From CAZNYG01 sp964577205 (GTDB taxonomy: Bacteria > Elusimicrobiota > Endomicrobiia > Endomicrobiales > CAIRNS01), in contig CAZNYG010000024.1 in NCBI GenBank assembly GCA_964577205.1, positions 1 to 28,331 of the forward strand: a DNA stretch of 28,331 nucleotides, written 5' to 3'. Below the pieces are notes generated by a model. That model saw only the letters and a program-made list of their open reading frames with translations, was not told the DNA's origin and made no database searches. The translations under genes were made by a program, and so were the position numbers. This document shows positions 16,051 to 24,047 of this stretch, piece by piece. The stretch's first letter is position 1, and every line of letters begins with the position of its first letter.

Positions 16051-17121
16051 ATGGATAAAGAAGCACTGGGATGGGACGGCCGCCTCATTGAAGCCTTTGC
16101 CCCTTACGACAGCGCCAAATATAAACCCGCGCGGGTCACAGCGGAATACCAGGGTATTTTCCGGATAGACGGCCTGCCGGGCGAAACCCTCGCGCGGATA
16201 TCGGGTAAACTGCGGCATAACGCATCCGACCGGTCGTCATTCCCCGTCGTCGGCGACTGGGTAGTGGCGGAACAGGCCGTTCAGAGCGGCGAAGCGTTGA
16301 TACACTCGGTGCTTCCCCGCCAGGCCGCTTTAACCCGTAAAGCTTCGGGCGACAGCATCGAACAGCAGCTGATCGCCGCCAACATCGATACCATCTTCAT
16401 CGTGCAGGGGCTGGACGACAACTACAATCCACGCAGAATGGAGCGGTTCATCGCCATGTCGCGCGCGAGCGGAGCCGCCCCGGTCGCCATCCTGAACAAA
16501 GCCGACCTGTGCGCCGGCAGCGAAGAACGCAGGATCGAGACGCTCGCAATATCCGGCGATATCCCGGTACACGTCATCAGTTCAGTGACCCGGTCGGGGT
16601 TTGACGGGCTTGCCGCCTATCTGCAACCGGGAAAAACCATCGCTTTTATCGGATCTTCGGGGGTCGGCAAATCCACGATCATCAACGCCCTCATGGGCTC
16701 CGAAACGCAGAAGACGGCCGCGGTGCGCGAAGACGATTCCAAAGGGCGGCACACGACGACGAACCGCCAGATATTCACGCTGCCGGACGGAACCCTGCTG
16801 ATAGACACGCCGGGCCTGCGGGAAGTCGCCCTGTGGGATACTGACGCGGGGACAAAGGATACTTTTGAGGATATCGAGACGCTGGGGCTGCGGTGCCGGT
16901 TCAGCAACTGCGCCCACGAGACGGAACCGGGCTGCGCCGTGGCCGAAGCCGTCGCCAGCGGGGCCTTCGACGCCGGCCGCCTTGACAGCTACCGGAGGCT
17001 CCAGAAGGAAAAAGCCTACCTCGCTTCGCGCCAGGACATGCACCTTAAACTGCAGCGAAAAACCTCGGAACGCCGCCTGAGCAGGGAGATCCGGAAATTC
17101 AGTTCCGATAAAAGGCCATAA
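16051..17121 (+). CDS. rsgA: Ribosome small-subunit-dependent GTPase A (RsgA)
   Basis: The 356-residue protein is a circularly permuted GTPase. Motif order is G4 NKAD (149-152), G5 SSVTRSG (177-183), G1 GSSGVGKST (201-209), switch TTT (235-237) and G3 DTPG (252-255), which is the RsgA/YjeQ signature. An N-terminal OB-fold (about 25-95) contains FPVVGDWV. The C-terminal zinc site has CRFSNCAHETEPGC (Cys282, Cys287, His289, Cys295). RsgA acts late in 30S subunit maturation, releasing RbfA and checking the decoding centre. Length and key residues are normal. No ribosome binding site precedes the ATG. The next gene begins six bases after the stop, so the two are co-transcribed. Confidence 0.97.
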   Translation: MDKEALGWDGRLIEAFAPYDSAKYKPARVTAEYQGIFRIDGLPGETLARISGKLRHNASDRSSFPVVGDWVVAEQAVQSGEALIHSVLPRQAALTRKASGDSIEQQLIAANIDTIFIVQGLDDNYNPRRMERFIAMSRASGAAPVAILNKADLCAGSEERRIETLAISGDIPVHVISSVTRSGFDGLAAYLQPGKTIAFIGSSGVGKSTIINALMGSETQKTAAVREDDSKGRHTTTNRQIFTLPDGTLLIDTPGLREVALWDTDAGTKDTFEDIETLGLRCRFSNCAHETEPGCAVAEAVASGAFDAGRLDSYRRLQKEKAYLASRQDMHLKLQRKTSERRLSREIRKFSSDKRP

Positions 17122-17126
17122 CAACG

Positions 17127-18071
17127 ATGAAAAAATTTCTTACGCTTTGCTGTTTCCTGACAGTCGTTTTTTTCGCGTTGCCGGCATTCGCGGACACGGC
17201 ATGGCGGTTCGCCGTCGTAGGCGACACGCAGGGCGGCGATGACGGCATCAACGCGAAGATCGTGCGCGAAATAGCGCGGTCGATCATCAAGGACGGCCCC
17301 GCGTGCGTGCTCGTGCCGGGAGACCTGGTCCGGGGCGAACCGAACGCGAGGGAACTGGAAGACCAGCTCCGCGCCTGGCGGCGGGAATTCATGGAACCGC
17401 TCCGGGGAAAAGGCATCGCCGTGTACCCCGTCAGGGGAAACCACGAAACGACCGAAGACGGCAACGACCTGCTCGTGTGGAACAGGGTTTTCAGCGGACC
17501 GTACGCGCTCCCGGTGAACGGGCCCAGGGGCGAGACGAAGACCACCTATTCATTCACGGTCAACAACGCTTTTTTCGCGGGCATGGAGATCTACGGCAGG
17601 GGCAGGGCGCGTGTCATGAACCTGCAGTGGCTGGAAAAACAGCTGAAGGCCGACCCGCGGCAGCATATCTTTGTCTTCGCGCACGAGCCGCTGTATATGA
17701 CTGGCAAAACAAACACGTACGCGGACGCTGCTCAGCTCGCGGCCGACCGGAACGCGATCGCCCGCATGATGACATCGGCAGGAGACGCGAGTTATTTCTG
17801 CGGACACGACCACTGGTTCAATCATGCCGCGGTGGAAGTTTTCCCGGGAAAACTGCTGCACCAGTTCATTGTGGGTACGGGTGGAGGGCCCCTCGGCCAC
17901 TGGCTGAAAGGCTACCGGGACCGCGGCGTCACGGCGATAGCCCATGAAGAAAATTACGGCTACCTGCTTGTGACGGTCGATGGGAACACCGTCACTCTGA
18001 CGATGAAAACCCGCGCTCCCGACGGGACATATCTCCCCGGAGAAACCTATACCTGTTCAAAAAGCGAATAA
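17127..18071 (+). CDS. Secreted calcineurin-type metallophosphoesterase
   Basis: The 314-residue protein starts with a signal peptide (1-22, cleavage after PAFA) and then a complete metallophosphatase core: GDTQ (32-35), GDLV (65-68), GNHE (104-107), AHEP (185-188) and GHDH (226-229). These motifs ligate a two-metal centre that hydrolyses phosphomonoesters or phosphodiesters. In GDTQ a Gln takes the place of the His usual in the GDxH motif, as in many purple-acid-phosphatase-like and 3',5'-cAMP-phosphodiesterase-like members. The mature enzyme should act in the periplasm or outside the cell. It starts six bases after rsgA, with AAAGG somewhat far upstream, so it is probably a passenger in the rsgA transcript. 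The substrate is unknown. Confidence 0.9.
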   Translation: MKKFLTLCCFLTVVFFALPAFADTAWRFAVVGDTQGGDDGINAKIVREIARSIIKDGPACVLVPGDLVRGEPNARELEDQLRAWRREFMEPLRGKGIAVYPVRGNHETTEDGNDLLVWNRVFSGPYALPVNGPRGETKTTYSFTVNNAFFAGMEIYGRGRARVMNLQWLEKQLKADPRQHIFVFAHEPLYMTGKTNTYADAAQLAADRNAIARMMTSAGDASYFCGHDHWFNHAAVEVFPGKLLHQFIVGTGGGPLGHWLKGYRDRGVTAIAHEENYGYLLVTVDGNTVTLTMKTRAPDGTYLPGETYTCSKSE

Positions 18072-18137
18072 CCCTGCCCCGTGAAAAACAGCTGCTTTCA
18101 TATCGTCCTGTCTTTCACTCATGAACCCATGAACGCC

Positions 18138-18320
18138 TCAGACATTTATGTCCTCGACACAGATTTGGCGGTTTCTGGCGTTTCCGCGGGTTTTTTTATG
18201 CAGCTGCAGGCTCTCCCTTATCTCGTTCACCTCTTCATAGCCTTCTTTGTAGAGGCTTTCCTCGCCCGGCTCCAGCTGGCGGAGCAGATGCAGGAACTCC
18301 CCGGCATGGTATCCTCCTTT
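18138..18320 (-). pseudogene. Small helical-protein gene, apparently frameshifted just after its start
   Basis: A near-ideal ribosome binding site (GGAGGA, 18317-18312) stands four bases before an ATG at 18307. The frame of this ATG ends after 26 arginine- and serine-rich codons. The frame one base away is open from 18320 to a TGA at 18138 and has strongly coding-like content, for example GEFLHLLRQLEPGEESLY and KEGYEEVNEIRESLQLHKK, which looks like an amphipathic helical protein of about 57 residues. A single missing base after the ATG would join the two. So this is either a recent pseudogene, an assembly error or an unusual start. I do not recognise the family. Confidence 0.45.
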
Positions 18321-18497
18321 TCACGAAACGGGGATTGATCCCATTTTCACTGGGAGAAATGAAAAGAGCCGCGACGCGGGAGAGCGTAACGGCCTTATCT
18401 GTTATTGATCCCCCATAACAATACGGTAGAAAACTTTCAGCGGAGAGTCAAATAGTCTCGCAGGCGGGAGTTATTTCAAGCTGTCGCATGGGAAAAG
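18321..18497. other. Non-coding spacer with repeated palindromic motifs
   Basis: No gene is visible between the small frameshifted gene and the end of the exopolysaccharide-type operon. The spacer contains GGGATTGATCCC (18331-18342) and TGTTAT/ATAACA arms (18400-18405 and 18415-18420); both enclose the word ATTGATCCC, which occurs twice 70 bases apart. These could be operator copies or parts of an RNA structure. No convincing terminator for either flanking unit was found. Confidence 0.4.
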
Positions 18498-18791
18498 CTA
18501 AAGTGTCCGCTGCTGTATTTCAGCCAGGAGAGCTTCGGGCAGTTCGCCGATGTACTTGCCCCCGTTCATCAACGGGCTGAGGATGAAAGTCACTTCCCCT
18601 TTGAAGGTGGCCGCCGTTTCCTTGAGATGCGCGAAAATGATCGTCCATTCCACGGGCGTGCTTATCCGGATAACGTACACGTTGCGCAGGGGAGAGACCC
18701 ACGAATACCCTTTAAGAACGTTTTCCATCTGTGCCGATATGTCTTCGGCGCGTTTCCCTTCTCCCGCGTTCCACGCCACCATGAAATGCAT
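18498..18791 (-). CDS. Small protein, possibly Cas2/SinR-like ferredoxin fold
   Basis: The 97-residue soluble product begins MHFMVAWNAGEGKR and continues GYSWVSPLRNVYVIRIST, EWTIIFAHL, GEVTFILSPLMNGGKYIG. The alternation of beta strands and helices, the N-terminal MxFMVAW strand and the SWVSPLRNVYVI strand are reminiscent of the ferredoxin-like fold of Cas2/VapD/SinR-type small proteins. There are no CRISPR repeats or cas genes here, so a CRISPR role is not supported. It lies 30 bases after the YaiO-like gene at the end of the operon and is probably co-transcribed. No ribosome binding site is obvious. Codon use looks genuine and no signal peptide is present, so it should act in the cytoplasm. 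Confidence 0.7.
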   Translation of the reverse strand: MHFMVAWNAGEGKRAEDISAQMENVLKGYSWVSPLRNVYVIRISTPVEWTIIFAHLKETAATFKGEVTFILSPLMNGGKYIGELPEALLAEIQQRTL

Positions 18792-18821
18792 AAAAACCCC
18801 GGTACAGAGACACTGGACAAT

Positions 18822-19670
18822 CTAAAAGCTGTAAAAAGCGCCGAGAGAAAAGGAATACTTGTCGTACCCGTCGTAGAGCCGGAGAAAACCGGCGCTCCCG
18901 AACATGCCCCAGGCGGGAGAGAGCCACCGCCGGTGTTTGAGCTGGACGGACACAAAAGTGCGGTCCACCTGCAGGGAAGGGCCGGCATACGTCGCGAGAT
19001 AGGCTTCGCCTCCGCCTGAAAGCACGAGATAGGTCCAGCGGTCGCCTTCCGCGCCGTACCCGGCGGTCGCGACGTGGGACCAGCTTTCCACGGAACCCGG
19101 GTCGCTGGTATTGCGGAAAAGCCGGTACTCCAGGATCAGGCGGGAAATGAACATCGTTGCTCCAGCTGAAAGCAGAGTGTCGCGCGCCCCGGTATGGTAT
19201 TCTATGCGCGAAGCGCCTGCCAAAAGCACGATGTTCTTGACCGGCCCCGCTTTGAAGTTAAGGTCGATGTCCCCGCGGACACGGGGAAGGTACGTGTTCG
19301 CGGTGCCGCCGGACACCGCGGTATAAGTGTAGAACCATGAGGTCCAGTCCCTGTACACTGCCGCCGACGCGGAAACACCATCGCCATCCCCGCGCGAGTG
19401 CCCCGAAAATTGCAGAACATACGAGAAAGCGTCGAACGCGCGGTCATAAAAGCTTCCGGTGACGGTCTTCCACGCGCCGTAGTCATCGTGAGGAGTAAGG
19501 TGCTCATAGAAGACCTCTCCTTCGATCCGGCGGGGGCCCGGGGCCGCGCTCTGTTCCGTTTTCCCCGTAATGTTATCATATCCGGGGCTCTCAGAAACCG
19601 CGGCGCCGTAGAGAGGCATACTCAGTGATATCCCCAGCATCAGGATGAAAAATGAACGGACAACCGTCAT
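18822..19670 (-). CDS. YaiO-like outer-membrane beta-barrel protein
   Basis: The 282-residue protein has a signal peptide (about 1-23, LGISLSMPLYGAA). It is then dominated by alternating amphipathic strands rich in Tyr, Trp, Ser and Gly, such as YVLQFSGHSRGDGDG, RDWTSWFYTYTAVSGG and DKYSFSLGAFYSF. The terminal phenylalanine is the usual outer-membrane insertion signal. Features fit the YaiO family of outer-membrane barrels, often next to glycosyltransferase genes in exopolysaccharide loci. The ATG overlaps the stop of the upstream deacetylase-like gene by four bases (ATGA), and AAGGGGGAG serves as ribosome binding site, so translation is coupled. Likely role: export or outer-membrane docking of the polymer made by the operon. 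That role is inferred from context. Confidence 0.8.
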   Translation of the reverse strand: MTVVRSFFILMLGISLSMPLYGAAVSESPGYDNITGKTEQSAAPGPRRIEGEVFYEHLTPHDDYGAWKTVTGSFYDRAFDAFSYVLQFSGHSRGDGDGVSASAAVYRDWTSWFYTYTAVSGGTANTYLPRVRGDIDLNFKAGPVKNIVLLAGASRIEYHTGARDTLLSAGATMFISRLILEYRLFRNTSDPGSVESWSHVATAGYGAEGDRWTYLVLSGGGEAYLATYAGPSLQVDRTFVSVQLKHRRWLSPAWGMFGSAGFLRLYDGYDKYSFSLGAFYSF

Positions 19671-21514
19671 GACTCCCCCTTTTCAAGGGCGGGAACCAGC
19701 AGCCTTCTCCGCCGGTCGTCGCCGGTAAACGTGCAGTAGTAGTATCCGTCCTGTTCCCGGACGTCCAGTCCCGGGTCCGACGGCCTCCGGTATCGTTCAG
19801 AGGGAAGGACAACGGTCATGTCCCGCAGCCCTTCGGGGTTGTCGCATTCAACGGCCAGTCCGCCACCGTACGGGCGGAAGACAGTCTCCGTCTTCAGGAA
19901 CCGCAGCATGAAAGAAGCAAAATGGCTCATTGGACGCACGTCCACCGCGCCTTCCTTCTGTCTCTTTTCAAGATAATCGAGGAACTCCCGTATCGCCAGC
20001 GGGTAATGGGCGATATCGTATGGATGCGAGTACACCAGGCGGACCGCGTGATTGTCCGCGGCGTAATCAACCGCTGAACGGAGCCATGCGGCCACCTCGC
20101 CCTCGCGCCTGCCGAGGTTCTTCATTTCATAGAACGAGGCGGCCTGTCCGAAAGGCATTATGGGAAAAGCGATCACTTTGCCCGATACCATCCTCCCGTA
20201 AATGAACGTGCGGTTGGGCGCGGAACCGGAATCGCCTGTATAGTAATACGACGTAAAACCGCGACGCTCCAGCACCTTGGTCATGACCGGCTGCGGATGC
20301 ACGCCGTTGGGCGCCGAGTATTCGATGATGCTTCTCCCTGTCGCCGTTCTCAGCGCTTCATTGTTTTTGAGGATATTCTCATCGATCTCTTTTTCGCCGA
20401 AACGTTCCCTGACGATGTTTTCAGCGAACCAGTTGTGGCCCCATCCTCCGTGAGATCCGATCTCGCCGTAAGGCATCAGCTCTTTAAGATATTCCCTGCC
20501 ACCGCCCGCCGCGTCAAACCCGAGCCCATCCCCGGGTCGGTCGCGGAAATCGCCTGCCGTGACATGCAGCGAAAACTGAAGCGATTTCCGCAGGTATCCC
20601 CGCCGCAGCATCAGCGGTATGCTCTGGAACTCGTTGCTGGCGTCGATATGCCAGTTAACCACGATGCCGCCGCGTCCGCCCGGCGTGTTCGCAAGGCGCG
20701 GCATCCGGCACACGTTAAAGAGGAAAGTCCGCAGGAAAGCCCGGAGCGGGAGATCGTCGGAATAAGCTTTCAGCGAGCCGAGCGGAAGGTTAACGTAGAG
20801 CACGGTGCCCTTTTTGACCCTGCGCATGACCAGCGCGGGCAGCCGTTCGTTGTCGCCGGTGACGGCATAGGCGTACACATCCCTCTCATTCAGCCAGCTT
20901 TTCAGCTCGACGCGCGCGACGGGATACTGCAGCGTCCCGTACTCGTACCCCGCGAGCAGCTTGCCGCGGACCGTCTTGCCGCCCGGTATCTGGAACCGGC
21001 GCGCAGCTTCTTCATCCCTGAACTCGATGTTCCCCTTGGTGTAGGCCTTTTCCCTGAGGCGTTCGTATACCATGTGGTTGACGCCTGTAAGACGCGCGGT
21101 TACCGATTCCGAGCGGTAACACCCTTTCTGTTCCCTGACGCCAGCGTCATAAATGACCGCGAGGCCGCCGCCTTCCGCCAGATAACGTTCCAGCCACCAG
21201 CCGAAATCCGAGGGGAGGGATTGAGCGGCGGCATCCGGAAGTATGATGACGGGGAAAACGCGCACCGCGTCGGCTGGTTTCAAGGCCAGCGCGCGGAACG
21301 TGTCCGCGATGATGAAAGGCACGCCTTCTTCCTCCAGCACGCTCCGGTACGCCGCCAGAACGTGAGGATACGCGCGGGCGGAATCCGTATCCGTCACGAC
21401 GAGCACGCCGTAACGGCCGTAAGCCAGGGAGTCTTTATGCCACGCCCACCACGCGCCCGCCGCTATGAGGCCAGCCGCGATAACCAGTAGTACTGTATTT
21501 CTCGCTTTTTTCAT
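19667..21514 (-). CDS. Membrane-anchored polysaccharide deacetylase-like protein (DUF2194-type)
   Basis: The protein (615 residues from ATG 21514, or 617 from GTG 21520) has one N-terminal membrane anchor (about 10-26) and a large periplasmic part. An N-terminal alpha/beta domain (about 35-130, GVLVVTDTDSARAYPHV) recalls glutamine-amidotransferase-like domains. The second half resembles a carbohydrate esterase family 4-type barrel: NWHIDASNEF (289-298) with the His-Asp pair, GSHGGWGHNW (355-364), YSAPNG (401-406) and YSHPYD (497-502). Together these offer Asp and His residues for a metal site. The arrangement fits the DUF2194 type found in polymer synthesis loci. Likely action: removal of acetyl groups from, or trimming of, the polysaccharide. 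A C-terminal beta domain (530-615) may bind sugar. Function is inferred. Confidence 0.7.
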   Translation of the reverse strand: MKKARNTVLLVIAAGLIAAGAWWAWHKDSLAYGRYGVLVVTDTDSARAYPHVLAAYRSVLEEEGVPFIIADTFRALALKPADAVRVFPVIILPDAAAQSLPSDFGWWLERYLAEGGGLAVIYDAGVREQKGCYRSESVTARLTGVNHMVYERLREKAYTKGNIEFRDEEAARRFQIPGGKTVRGKLLAGYEYGTLQYPVARVELKSWLNERDVYAYAVTGDNERLPALVMRRVKKGTVLYVNLPLGSLKAYSDDLPLRAFLRTFLFNVCRMPRLANTPGGRGGIVVNWHIDASNEFQSIPLMLRRGYLRKSLQFSLHVTAGDFRDRPGDGLGFDAAGGGREYLKELMPYGEIGSHGGWGHNWFAENIVRERFGEKEIDENILKNNEALRTATGRSIIEYSAPNGVHPQPVMTKVLERRGFTSYYYTGDSGSAPNRTFIYGRMVSGKVIAFPIMPFGQAASFYEMKNLGRREGEVAAWLRSAVDYAADNHAVRLVYSHPYDIAHYPLAIREFLDYLEKRQKEGAVDVRPMSHFASFMLRFLKTETVFRPYGGGLAVECDNPEGLRDMTVVLPSERYRRPSDPGLDVREQDGYYYCTFTGDDRRRRLLVPALEKGES

Positions 21515-21552
21515 TTCCACTTTCCGCTGTTATTCCTGATCACTTGATCTCT

Positions 21553-22827
21553 TCATACCACAGTCCCTTCGCCCTGGGTGATCACGTGGCCGTAGACGAC
21601 GCAGTCGTGGAAGATCTGCACTTCATCTTTACCGGTCACGGTCTTGGTCTTCCCGGGGGCGCCGACCGCCGTCCCCCCGCTGACGAATACTTTACCCTGC
21701 GAAAACACATTGCCCCGGATAACGCAGCGCTCGCCTATATCAATGACTTCTTCCGCGAAAAGGTCCCCGTCAACGGTCACGCCTTCGCCCAGCAGGATGC
21801 TGCCGTACGCTTTTATGCTTCCCTTGACCGCGCAGCCCCGCTTTATGGAGATACTGCCTTCCACGATGATGTCTTTTTCAACCGCGGTAAACGGAGGCAC
21901 GGACACGGCGCGGGGCCGGAAATGCCACGCGCTTTCCTGGATAGTCCTTTCTTCCGGCGGAGCAGCTTTGCGTTCCTTGAACAAAGGATCCGCGTACACG
22001 CGTATCGGCGCTCCGTACAGGTACCGGAAGGAACATCCTCTGCCGATAGTCATCGTCCCTTCGCACAGCGCCCGCGCGCCCAGCCGGCACCGTTCTCCTA
22101 TAGCCATGTTGCCTTCGGCGCCCGTCCAGCGGACGACCCTGGTACCGTCTCCCAGCGTAATGTCACCGCCAGCCGCCGCCGCCCGGAGGGCGCTTTCCGG
22201 GCCGAAGACGGCCGCGCCCGTCGCGCAGATCTCTTTATTGAAAACCGTACGGCTTCCCGCGTTCAACGATCCGCTTACATAAAGGATGCTGCTCCTGGTT
22301 CCCCCGTCGGCAACCGTCAACGGGCCGCTCACTTCAACGGTTTCAGGCTTGGAAAGCGTCACTTTCCTTGTTCCGGGCGTATAATCGCCGCCGAGCGCCG
22401 CGTCCAGCTTTTTCCAGAAAGAGCGGTCGAAGTACCGGCCGTCTCTGGTATGGGCGGGGTCAATGAACGGCGTCATCGAATCCCTCGGAGAAGAGAGTTC
22501 CTTTAAACCGAACAGGAACGGCGCCATGACCAGCCCGATGAACACGATCCCCGCGATAACAATGATGCCGCGGGGAACGCAGCTGTCCTGGTAACACGGC
22601 ATTATTTTCTGCACGGCCCGGCTTACGAACAGACGGGGGCCGCTGTCGCCGCGCCGCGGGAACCGCTGCTCCGCCGTCATCATTGAAGGACTGTCCGCCG
22701 TCCCCGTGGAGATCCCTGTACCGCGGGACACGTCCCCGGCGGCGCTGAAAGCGATCGCCATGAATCCCGCCGCGAGCAGCACCGTTAGGGCTGTTATGAC
22801 TGCCGGTAACGACTTGTTTTTTCCCAT
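21553..22827 (-). CDS. Membrane-anchored bactofilin-like beta-helix protein
   Basis: The 424-residue protein has two hydrophobic segments, residues 7-30 and about 86-110, joined by a polar stretch. From about residue 160 it becomes a series of short turns such as GDITLGDGTRV, MAIGERCRLGARALCEGTMTIG, IIVEGSISIKRGCAVKGSIKAYGSILLGEG and RCVIRGNVFSQGKVFVSGG. This pattern is a right-handed beta-helix of the bactofilin (polymer-forming cytoskeletal) kind. Classical bactofilins are soluble and about 150 residues; here the module is longer and tethered by membrane helices. It starts inside the end of the glycosyltransferase gene (34-base overlap), so the two are translationally coupled. A scaffold that positions the synthase is the simplest inference. 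Confidence 0.75.
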   Translation of the reverse strand: MGKNKSLPAVITALTVLLAAGFMAIAFSAAGDVSRGTGISTGTADSPSMMTAEQRFPRRGDSGPRLFVSRAVQKIMPCYQDSCVPRGIIVIAGIVFIGLVMAPFLFGLKELSSPRDSMTPFIDPAHTRDGRYFDRSFWKKLDAALGGDYTPGTRKVTLSKPETVEVSGPLTVADGGTRSSILYVSGSLNAGSRTVFNKEICATGAAVFGPESALRAAAAGGDITLGDGTRVVRWTGAEGNMAIGERCRLGARALCEGTMTIGRGCSFRYLYGAPIRVYADPLFKERKAAPPEERTIQESAWHFRPRAVSVPPFTAVEKDIIVEGSISIKRGCAVKGSIKAYGSILLGEGVTVDGDLFAEEVIDIGERCVIRGNVFSQGKVFVSGGTAVGAPGKTKTVTGKDEVQIFHDCVVYGHVITQGEGTVV

Positions 22828-24047
22828 AACGCTTCCCTTTTGAAAAATTGGTCGCCGAAAGCGCTCATCGCGCCCTGGGCGGAGTAGTATATGTTGAACA
22901 GCGAATTGAACAATACGAACGGCAGCAGCCGGATCCGGTAGGTGAACCCGTCAAGCATGGAAGCGGTCCCCACCTGGTAGAACGGGGCGAAATTGCCGAA
23001 AATATTGAAACCCGCGATACCCAGGAACAGGAAGATGCTTTCAAACAGCTGGGTCTGGTTCAGGTAGAACAGCGCGACCACGTCGACCGTCCCGGCCAGA
23101 AGGACGATAGGGATCACGTACAGAAACATCAGCAGGATGCCGTCCGCTTTTTCCCAGAACGTCATGTACCGGGAACGGATCAATCGGCCAATGTAAGTGA
23201 TCATGACCTGCGTGTGCCCGCGCGCCCAGCGTTTCAGCTGCCGGACACGGGTATCCCAGTCTTCAGGCACTTCCTCGTAGCATTCGACGCGGTTGTTGTA
23301 CATCACTTTCCAACCGTTGATGAGCATCTGGAAAGTCAGCTCGGTATCCTCGGCAAGGATGGAAGGCGTAAACCCCCCGAACGACAAAGCGACGTCTTTG
23401 CGGAACCCGCCTACCGTGCCGCCGTACTGCGGGATCAGACGCAGGTTCTGCCGCGCCTGTTGGTCCACCTGGTACCCGGCGGACCGCTCCAGGCCCAGCA
23501 GGCGGGTCAGGAAGTTCTTCTGCATGTTCAGCGGAACGACCCGGCCCATTACCGCGCCGATCTCGGGATCCTTGAACGAAATGGCTATATCGCGTATAAT
23601 GCCCCGCGCCGGAAGATAGTCGGCATCGAACACGATGATGACCTCTCCCCGCGCGAGCGGCAGCGCCTCGTTCAACGCGGCGGGTTTTCCGCGCCTGCCG
23701 CCGGCTCGGTGCAGCGGCCGGATACGCGGGCAGCGGGCGGCGTACTCGTCAAGGATGGCGGCGGTGCCGTCCTCGGAATGGTCGTTGACCGGAATTATCT
23801 CAAGCCTGTCGGCGGGGTACTCCGCTTCAAGAAGCAGCTCAAGGATATGGCGCGCGACCGTTTCCTCGTTATGCATGGGGACTATTACGGTCACAGAAGG
23901 CAGTTCGGGATCCATTATGTCCTGGTAATAGACGCGTTGCGGCCCGACGACGCGGTTCATGCTGAACAGCAGGTGGCGCAGGATGTAGACCACCATCACC
24001 CCGAGAACGAAAATGATGTACGCCTTCATCAGCATGATCACCGACAT
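22794..24047 (-). CDS. Processive family-2 glycosyltransferase (PgaC/BcsA-like)
   Basis: The 417-residue integral membrane protein has an N-terminal membrane helix (about 5-28). The GT-A catalytic domain shows VIVPMHNEE (54-62), VNDHSEDG (87-94), the DAD metal site (141-143), GTVGGFRKD (210-218), EDTE (233-236, catalytic base region) and QLKRWARGH (270-278). The last is the QxxRW motif that holds the growing polymer in processive synthases. Three or four helices follow from about residue 300. The architecture matches PgaC/IcaA and hyaluronan or cellulose synthases. It would use UDP-activated sugars in the cytoplasm and push the chain through the inner membrane. Sugar specificity cannot be told, although a deacetylase-like partner hints at N-acetylhexosamine. 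The gene overlaps both neighbours. Confidence 0.92.
   Translation of the reverse strand: MSVIMLMKAYIIFVLGVMVVYILRHLLFSMNRVVGPQRVYYQDIMDPELPSVTVIVPMHNEETVARHILELLLEAEYPADRLEIIPVNDHSEDGTAAILDEYAARCPRIRPLHRAGGRRGKPAALNEALPLARGEVIIVFDADYLPARGIIRDIAISFKDPEIGAVMGRVVPLNMQKNFLTRLLGLERSAGYQVDQQARQNLRLIPQYGGTVGGFRKDVALSFGGFTPSILAEDTELTFQMLINGWKVMYNNRVECYEEVPEDWDTRVRQLKRWARGHTQVMITYIGRLIRSRYMTFWEKADGILLMFLYVIPIVLLAGTVDVVALFYLNQTQLFESIFLFLGIAGFNIFGNFAPFYQVGTASMLDGFTYRIRLLPFVLFNSLFNIYYSAQGAMSAFGDQFFKREALWEKTSRYRQS

Noticed and set aside
18160..18200. Plus-strand terminator after the phosphoesterase gene (T-run at 18189-18195)
   Set aside because: Only a 4-bp GCGG/CCGC stem precedes the T-run, and the bases lie inside the coding-like frame of the small minus-strand gene.
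18081..18338. Plus-strand 85-codon frame starting with GTG
   Set aside because: No ribosome binding site, no recognisable features, and the opposite strand has better coding character.
18498..18791. Evidence of a CRISPR-Cas locus because of the Cas2-like protein
   Set aside because: No direct-repeat array, cas1 or other cas gene is found near it.
20297..21490. Plus-strand open frame of 397 codons, with similar long ones at 21544-22506 and 22848-24089
   Set aside because: They lie opposite the exopolysaccharide-type operon genes, which carry clear motifs; high GC produces such antisense frames.
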